Assembly (NCBI GenBank): GCA_902702965.1
Contig: CACRXP010000549.1
Coordinates: 88,898-152,897, forward strand
DNA length: 64,000 nucleotides
Source of the DNA: Spirometra erinaceieuropaei
Taxonomy: Eukaryota; Platyhelminthes; Cestoda; Diphyllobothriidea; Diphyllobothriidae
Reading direction: 5' to 3'
The notes under the pieces are model-generated. The model ran no database searches, was not told where the DNA came from, and was given only the letters and a program-made list of their open reading frames with translations. Shown piece by piece: positions 57,722-64,000 of this stretch (position 1 is its first letter; every line of letters begins with the position of its first letter). Both the position numbers and the translations under genes were made by a program.

Positions 57722-58660
57722 TGATTGCATAAGAACCACTTGCAACATTATTTTCCCCCAAAAGCGTTTGTTATCATTCCTATTTTCGTTAAAATTCCGC
57801 CTAAACCGAAGGACAATTGCAAAGCACACTGTTGCGACTGCAGAAAAAAAAAATGTTTTCATAAGACTGTCTTTTGCAGGGGACGCCGCGGGCGAACTAA
57901 TCAGACGGCGAGTAACTACAGCTGTCACGAGAGCATTCCCCTCGGCGAATTTACGCGTATGTTTCACAAACTCTCCCCTCCTACGTTTGGGAGGCAAAGA
58001 CAGACTACCGATGGAGGCCACATCACTGTGCATCTACTCATTCACTTGCTCCTGTGGAGCAGGATACATCGGCCGCACAACGAGACGCCTGGTAAAGAGG
58101 GTGCGTGAACATATGCCCGCTTGGCTAGACAGAGGTGAGACCCGATCAGTTTCGAGTTCTATTCTCGCACACTTAATCGATGCGAATCACCGAGTCGATG
58201 CCAAGAAAGCATTTCAGGTTGTCTATCGGACACCAACAAGCTTCTGTAAAGGCCTACGCCAACGGATAGTATCAACGGCCGAGGCAGTGGCTATACGGTT
58301 AACGAATCCGGTGCTATGCTGTCAGGAAACCCTGACACAAGCGCTCTCTCTGCCGTGGCCAACGCCAACCTCACATGATGACGACATGTAGCCTCAAATC
58401 CCTGATTACAGTGATGTGCACTCCGTGTATTCAATCCAAGAACATTAGTCAGAGACTCTCTTACCCCACTCCTCCAGCTCTGAGGACCAAAACCCGTCGA
58501 CCTCGTCCTGCGGGCCGCGTGGGGAAGATGAGTGTTAATGACTTAATTGTCCATGAGACACCTATAAACACTGTTATTTTTGTACATTTTCAATCCTTTG
58601 TGTAATTGTATTGGCCTGACGAAGAATAACCGAAAACACGTGTTAGCCAACTTGACTTTA
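57722..58660 (+). pseudogene. Penelope-like element P4, 5'-truncated, GIY-YIG domain open
   Basis: This is the last part of a Penelope-like ORF, open for about 207 codons (57768-58391): GDAAGELIRRRVTTAVTRAF, LRLGGKDRLP, then LCIYSFTCSCGAGYIGRTTR (GIY-YIG first strand and Arg, about 58027-58086), LVKRVREHMPAWLDRGETRS, ILAHLIDANHRVDAKKAFQV and VYRTPTSF then STAEAVAIRL. The domain itself has no stop and is the best-preserved of the three copies of this type. The RT is lacking and the 5' cut is just after palindromic element E10. A 3' UTR ends near 58640 with GTATTGGCCTGACGAAGAAT then AACCGAAAACACG. Confidence 0.85.
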
Positions 58661-59433
58661 CAATTGCAACAACTTGCCGAAAATTTCGGTATTTATGATA
58701 TCTGGTTGCAATGCATATTATGAAAGAACACAGTTCAAGCAGGAATCCTATCTATAATCAATGTCCACCAATTGCATATTTTTGAGAAGTTTGAAACAAT
58801 TTCGGATTTTCTGCTAACATTATCATTGGCTTGTCATAGGAACCATAGTTTCCCATAAATTCACTCCTGCTTAAAATATTTGGTTGCCTTTTGTAGTCTT
58901 GTTTAATCGACGGGTTAGATAAATTTACTGTTGTAAAGTTTTCCAGGTCCAACGCAGTCTTCTACGTCTACTGCATTTCTAAATGCCTGAGTGGTGTTCA
59001 AAGTATGCATCCAGTTGTCCACGATTTTGACTAAGGTTTCTATTTACTATGAGACAAATGGCTCAGACCAGAGTTCTTCTGTTTTGCAAAGTTGGAGTTT
59101 ATTAACGTAAATGAATTTCAGCCCAAAAATTCATACCAACTTTGGAATAAGAGCCGAGTATACTTAAATTAAAGAATCTACTCCATTTTCGCACATTCAT
59201 TTCTAGAAAACCCGAAGTATTGGCATTGGAAATCAGGGAATATACCAGACGGCAGATGGGCCGCAACACTCACGATATGTCATGCGACGAAACAAAATAA
59301 CCGAAACGGCCGACTAGGTTCCCGATTGATTTTGGTGCGATAATAAAGGGTAATACCGAAGGTAACAAGAGGGCTTTTCACTGAGCATCATTTTCGCTTT
59401 TATATCGTAATTTCCCTAGCATGTTTTCTAACG
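58661..59433 (-). other. Unassigned interval with minus-strand open frame
   Basis: An open stretch at 58952-58758 (-), MDLENFTTVNLSNPSIKQDY then GNYGSYDKPMIMLAENP, has protein-like composition and follows a possible acceptor (GTAGACGTAGAAG|) near 58961. No family recognised, and no exon is called. Confidence 0.25.
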
Positions 59434-60433
59434 CACAGTAGGTCTTCTAACTCATAAAATGTCAACCGAAATCCCCAAATGCGTCTTTAGTTTTGAAAAG
59501 ATTAATTAAATAGGGTTGTGCAAGTGATCAGCCTACAACATAATTCTATAATACTCCAGTTATCACAGGACGGTGGCTTTCAAATAAACTTCCGTACGGC
59601 CGCATGCAAAAACTGCACTCTAGAAAAAACGACTACTTAAGTAGCATACGTTTTTCTCACTGATTTTTGATGTCCCTTAACGTCCAATTATATTCCATGG
59701 AAAACATGCATAAAAATATTCCTTCTTGCACTCATTTGGTAGTTAATTACATCTTCTTCCAAGCTTTTACTCGAAGGAAGAGTGTAATTTTGGTTTTCAA
59801 ATACTTTTCCAATTCCTGAGGAATTTTGAACCCGCTCTGCCGTCACACTTGGATTCAGGATTTCCAAACTACAAGCGGTATATTTTCTGCGTACGGTAAA
59901 CCACACAGTTCTCTAGAGTAGTAAATGAAGACCATATAGGGTTCATAAAATGTGGCAAGGAACTTAATCCATATTGTTAACTTTATGAGCCACAATGGTA
60001 AATGCAGATATATGACGATTTATGAACGGCCATTTCACGGTACTTAAAAGTCTCAAAACTAGAAATATTTTTTAAAACCGCATTATGTCCCTTTTTCGAC
60101 GATAAAATTCGAAATAGACGTAATTTTCTACTAAATGATTAGAATGATAAAAAATTTTGTGCATGTCTTCCTTGAAATAAAATAGGAATTTTAGGGGCAT
60201 CGAAAATCAATGAGAAACATCCATGCTAATTAAGCAGTCATTTTTCACAGAATGTATTTATTGAATGTAACCGGAAGGAAACTAATTTGAAAGCGGGCGC
60301 CGGGAGGTAGCTGAAATATTATATAATATTGTTGTAGGCTGATTAGTTTTGTAACGATACTTTATTAATCTTTTCGAAACAGGAACGCATTTTGGAATTT
60401 CGTTGACATTTCATAAGTTAGCCCACCACTGTA
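59434..60433 (+). mobile_element. Palindromic element E11
   Basis: A full-length copy (1000 bases). Left end CACAGTAGGTCTTCTAACTC, then ATAAAATGTCAACCGAAATC. Right end TTGACATTTCATAAGTTAGC, then CCACCACTGTA. The arms pair (TTACTCGAAGGAAGAGTGTA region with CTTTTTCGACGATAAAATTC). The centre is in plus orientation (CCGTCACACTTGGATTCAGG). Confidence 0.9.
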
Positions 60434-61479
60434 AAATAAACTGGATTTCAAAACACGGATTCAAGAAATCTGCCGCTTTTTTCTTCACGTAAGTCAAATA
60501 AAGAAGAGTGTGATAGCCGGGGCATATTTACAGAAGCTGATGGTTCATCGAATTTGACGAGCCATGTTTGAAAACCTGTGTCATTTCACACCCCAAAAGA
60601 GATACACAACGCCGATAGACAATTCTCTGTTTAATCGGTCTGATATTTTTCGGTCATTTGCGAATACACAATAGGCTACCGCCAACAGGTCCCCTACCGA
60701 GGTAGCATGTTGGTATTTAAGCATGTGACAAACGCTTTTATTTATCTTATTTTGCATTTTTTGATAAGCCCATCGTAGAATCTACCTTTATGCCTAGTTG
60801 ATTTCGATCTCTGAAACCTGTAATCTTTTCACCGAAATTTTAAGAGCATTCTGGATCCCAGTCTAATCTTTCTTGAACAAGAACATAACATACATTTCAC
60901 GGACAATTCATCAGGATATACATAAAGCAGTATGTTTATAATTTTATGTGTTTACTCAAATGTCTATCCACTGACTAGTCTGTTAGCATATAGCCCTTTG
61001 GAAATCTCTATTTCTTTGACGATACTCCTGGAGATCTCAAGGAAAATCCTATATTTCTTGTTAGCCACGGCTTAATTGATGGAAAACAGCAAGAAACAGC
61101 CAATTGTCGTGAAACGGTCGTCAAAATCCATACTGTGCACTACACTATTTCTTGAGAGGTGTTTTAGTCCAAACCTCACTGAACATTATTTTCAAGCATC
61201 CCGAAGCTTGGCCTGCTTTATTTGCTCATTGTTTACGTCGGCAAATCTTACGTGCTTGTAAAACTTAGGTTTAGTCATTCCATACGATCTTTGAAGCTTG
61301 AGTTATTGAATTTTTTCGAAAGATTTGTTACCTCGAAACAACGTAATGTTATTGTTAGTACTTATTAAATTTTTCCCGCTTAATGTCGCTCAGTACTAGT
61401 TGCGAATGCTGTTCGATACAAATAGGTCGGTCTCTGAGTGATAAATGGTGTTTGTGAGTTAACAAATTCGCCATAAATG
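60434..61479. other. Unassigned interval
   Basis: No gene or repeat recognised. Confidence 0.4.
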
Positions 61480-62297
61480 TACAGTCGGGTGCCCAGCTTA
61501 GAAATTTTGACTGAGATCCTGAAAGGTGATTTCTATAAAGAGGGTTTTTTGAATGATGTTGTTATATTGAATAATCTGCGGCATTATCTAATAATATTTT
61601 TAACGCGCCCAGATATTGGTCTATGAATGGGCCTCCTTAAAGCCGCTTGCAAAATCGAATTCGATAGATAGTTTGCGTGAGTTCTCTCTTAGTTTTTGGT
61701 GCTGTCATAAAATCAAGGTCATTTTATGGGAATCTTGCATAAATATGCTTTCTTATGTTTTCTTAAAACGTCAAGCTCACTTGTCATCCTAATCGCATCA
61801 TGTCTCTCCATAGATGAATGCTACCCATGATATGGACAACACGGTTCGCGTTCACTGAAAACGCTTACGAGCTCTGTATGGCATCTTCTTAAGGGTATAA
61901 ATAAATCCAGGACTTTTTACGCAGAAAGTTATAAAGCTTAAAGTCCGAAATCCTCTTTTAAAGTGTCATTCTAAACCTTTTGTTGCTTATGATATTTGAA
62001 GAGCAAATGCTGTTTTGCCAAACGGGCACACTGACGGCTTATTTGTGCACGATTGAATTTAGAAGGGCATTGAAAATACATAGGCCAAATGGATATTATT
62101 TAAATTGCCCTTTTTATTAAGTGCACTTTTTACGGGTCGCAATAAAAAAGCGCATTCAAATATTATATCTCATCGTATTTAAAGTGTCATGGAAACGTCA
62201 TGATTATCAACATTATATCTTTTACTTCGGCGATTTTTCCTCTATCGGAAATGCACATCATCATTTTGATTAACATTTCACGGGGTTTGTCACTGTG
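61480..62297 (-). mobile_element. Palindromic element E12, diverged
   Basis: Left end TACAGTCGGGTGCCCAGCTT, right end TTAACATTTCACGGGGTTTG then TCACTGTG. About 820 bases, so shortened. The centre is in reverse orientation (TTTTTACGCAGAAAGTTATA). The arms are more worn than in E3, E6 or E10. Confidence 0.7.
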
Positions 62298-64000
62298 CTC
62301 AAACAAAAAGAACTAGATTTTTCAGTGGGAAAAGGTGTAATCCAAGGATCGCTTAATCTTCTTTTTAAGCGTTTCCTGAAACCTGCCTGTTAACTCCCAT
62401 CCGGGCTTGTTTGTGTTTTAAGGCTACTGAAATAAAACATTAAAGTGGGAACCTAGATGTATAATAGCAGAATGAGTGACTTTTAAGAGCAAACAACTTG
62501 ATGAAGTATCGCCTAACTGTATTCCAAAAAATGACATACATCTTAAATTAATTTCGTTCTGCCTGAAAAATCTCATTTCCCCCTTCAGCAGTGGTTAGGG
62601 ATATAATCGTAAACGATTTTAAATAGCTTAGTGTAGTCTTTATGTAGAGGACTAATTGGCATAAAAATAAGTGGAATGACATGACAGCTGTGGTCCATTA
62701 TGCCGGGAACAATTACGCAAGCGACCTCAGCGTACTTTGGGAAACGCCCGATACGTCCATGTTTAAAATTGTTAGCAGACGACAGGAAAGTAGAACACAG
62801 TCAGTCACGATCTTGAAGCTGAATATACAGTAGGCAAAGAGCAAGCAAGTGATCGTTTCCAATCGGGGACTTTGTTCCAAAGCTTGCCGCTATATTATTA
62901 TGCAAATTTACCTGGGATTGTCGCCTTTTGCTGGCCGTTTGCCGAACTACAACGACAAACTTCCTGAATGTGTACGTAACACTACCATTGCATCATTCCC
63001 TACAGTTGTGGAGATCGTACTGTGTCACGAAGTTAGCTGACGTTCTGTACATTTTGATTTTTGCGAAGAAAATGCATGACAGACAGAGACCATTAGTAGT
63101 GCGTCGTATTGCCTGTGCTCATGTGTGCTAAAGGACGACTGTCCATCTGTTAAGCCCTTAAAAGCCCTTTATGGGCACCAATATCGGCCACGCACATGGA
63201 TGGTCTTAATGGTAGCCAGAGGGGTGTAAAAGCGTTTTTCATGCTGCTACTAATTCTTACTAAGGCCATCGCCAGCATTCCGGCAAAGGTATTCTGTACG
63301 CCTAAACACTGCACGGGCAAGCCAGTTTTTTAAAGTCTTGAAAATTTTAATCTTCACTAACACCGGCTGATTGTAAGTTCAAAAATGTCGGCGAATTTAC
63401 TTCAATCCCCAGACTCCATGTGATTTAACCATAAGCTGTTTTACAAAACTACAAAAAATCTCCCACAAGTGGTCGACAACATACCCAAACTCACTGGTCA
63501 AATTGCCTTTGTTTAAACGAAACCCGAGTTAGACGTCAAAAAATTATTATGCTGGTTTGAAATAAACAGCTTTTTTCATAAAAGCGGAAGTATCGGCACT
63601 GATAACATCGTGCCAACCGAGTAATCATAATCCGCGGAGGTGCGGAATTCACGTTCGTGCTGGCCTCGAATAAACAAAGTGGAATAAGGATGGCAATATC
63701 TTTAAAATCTGCCTAAATTATCATCAAGCAAACCACACTCGTGATTCATTTTCAGGCCAGTTGAAACAATAAATAGAGCCGCTTAACAAAGTGGACGCCT
63801 TTGGCAAATGACTGCACTTTAAATGTTCTTCACTAAATCAAAATGCTTTACTCAATCTTTCCTCTAAAATATGCGCTGTGATATTTAAGAAGTGAATATT
63901 CACAGTCAAAGGAAATTGATGAGTGCATACTTCAGCAGGCATAAGAGGCCTTTGTGCAAGGCTAATAAATCTCGTAATCACGTCCCCTTTGGTATTTCAC
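62298..64000. other. Unassigned interval to window end
   Basis: Two overlapping short open frames near 62849-63131 have no known match. A phrase at 63383-63415 weakly echoes 27131-27160. No gene is called. Confidence 0.4.

Noticed and set aside
26075..62297. CRISPR-like array from regularly recurring repeats
   Set aside because: The repeats are about 1 kb long, irregularly spaced, in both orientations and in eukaryotic DNA; there are no short repeat-spacer units.

Overview
This window is eukaryotic, repeat-dominated DNA, most likely from a flatworm and possibly a tapeworm. That assignment is inference from the repeat mix: chicken-repeat-1-like (CR1-like) non-LTR retrotransposons, Penelope-like elements with GIY-YIG domains, a tRNA-derived SINE and AT-rich non-coding DNA. 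There is no operon structure, and the only host genes I can support are scattered, spliced exons.

The first 19.2 kb is a pile-up of two CR1-like families. Family A has a proline-rich ORF1, an APE endonuclease and reverse transcriptase, a 3' UTR with repeated 'CCACATACAGGCCAGTCCTG' units and TATC- or ATT-rich tails. It is present as at least seven broken pieces on both strands. Family B has an RRM-like ORF1 that overlaps an APE-RT ORF2, and ACTGA/ACTG tails. It is present as one almost complete copy (about 5.35-9.92 kb), a 5' fragment at the left edge and a 5'-truncated minus-strand copy at 16.6-17.7 kb. An 822-base run of N lies inside one family-A copy.

From 19.6 to 25.9 kb lie three plus-strand exons that I read as a TMEM231-like ciliary transition-zone gene. 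A Penelope-like element bounded by inverted repeats sits in its first intron region. A second possible host exon, similar to the roadblock-type protein LAMTOR5/HBXIP, is at 53.3 kb.

From 26 kb to the end the outstanding feature is a family of roughly 1-kb palindromic (fold-back) elements. There are twelve readable copies (two of them fused and several internally deleted) plus remnants, in both orientations. Their termini read TACAGTAGGTGGGCTAACTC, consistent with a TA target site and Tc1/mariner-type ends. They have no convincing protein and are best read as non-autonomous, MITE-like elements. Between them lie three 5'-truncated Penelope-like copies, two SINE copies, a degenerate interstitial telomere-like tract at 43.1 kb and long stretches with nothing recognisable. 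Short CTGAYGA...GAAA signatures, possibly decayed hammerhead ribozymes, recur at Penelope tails and in the SINE.
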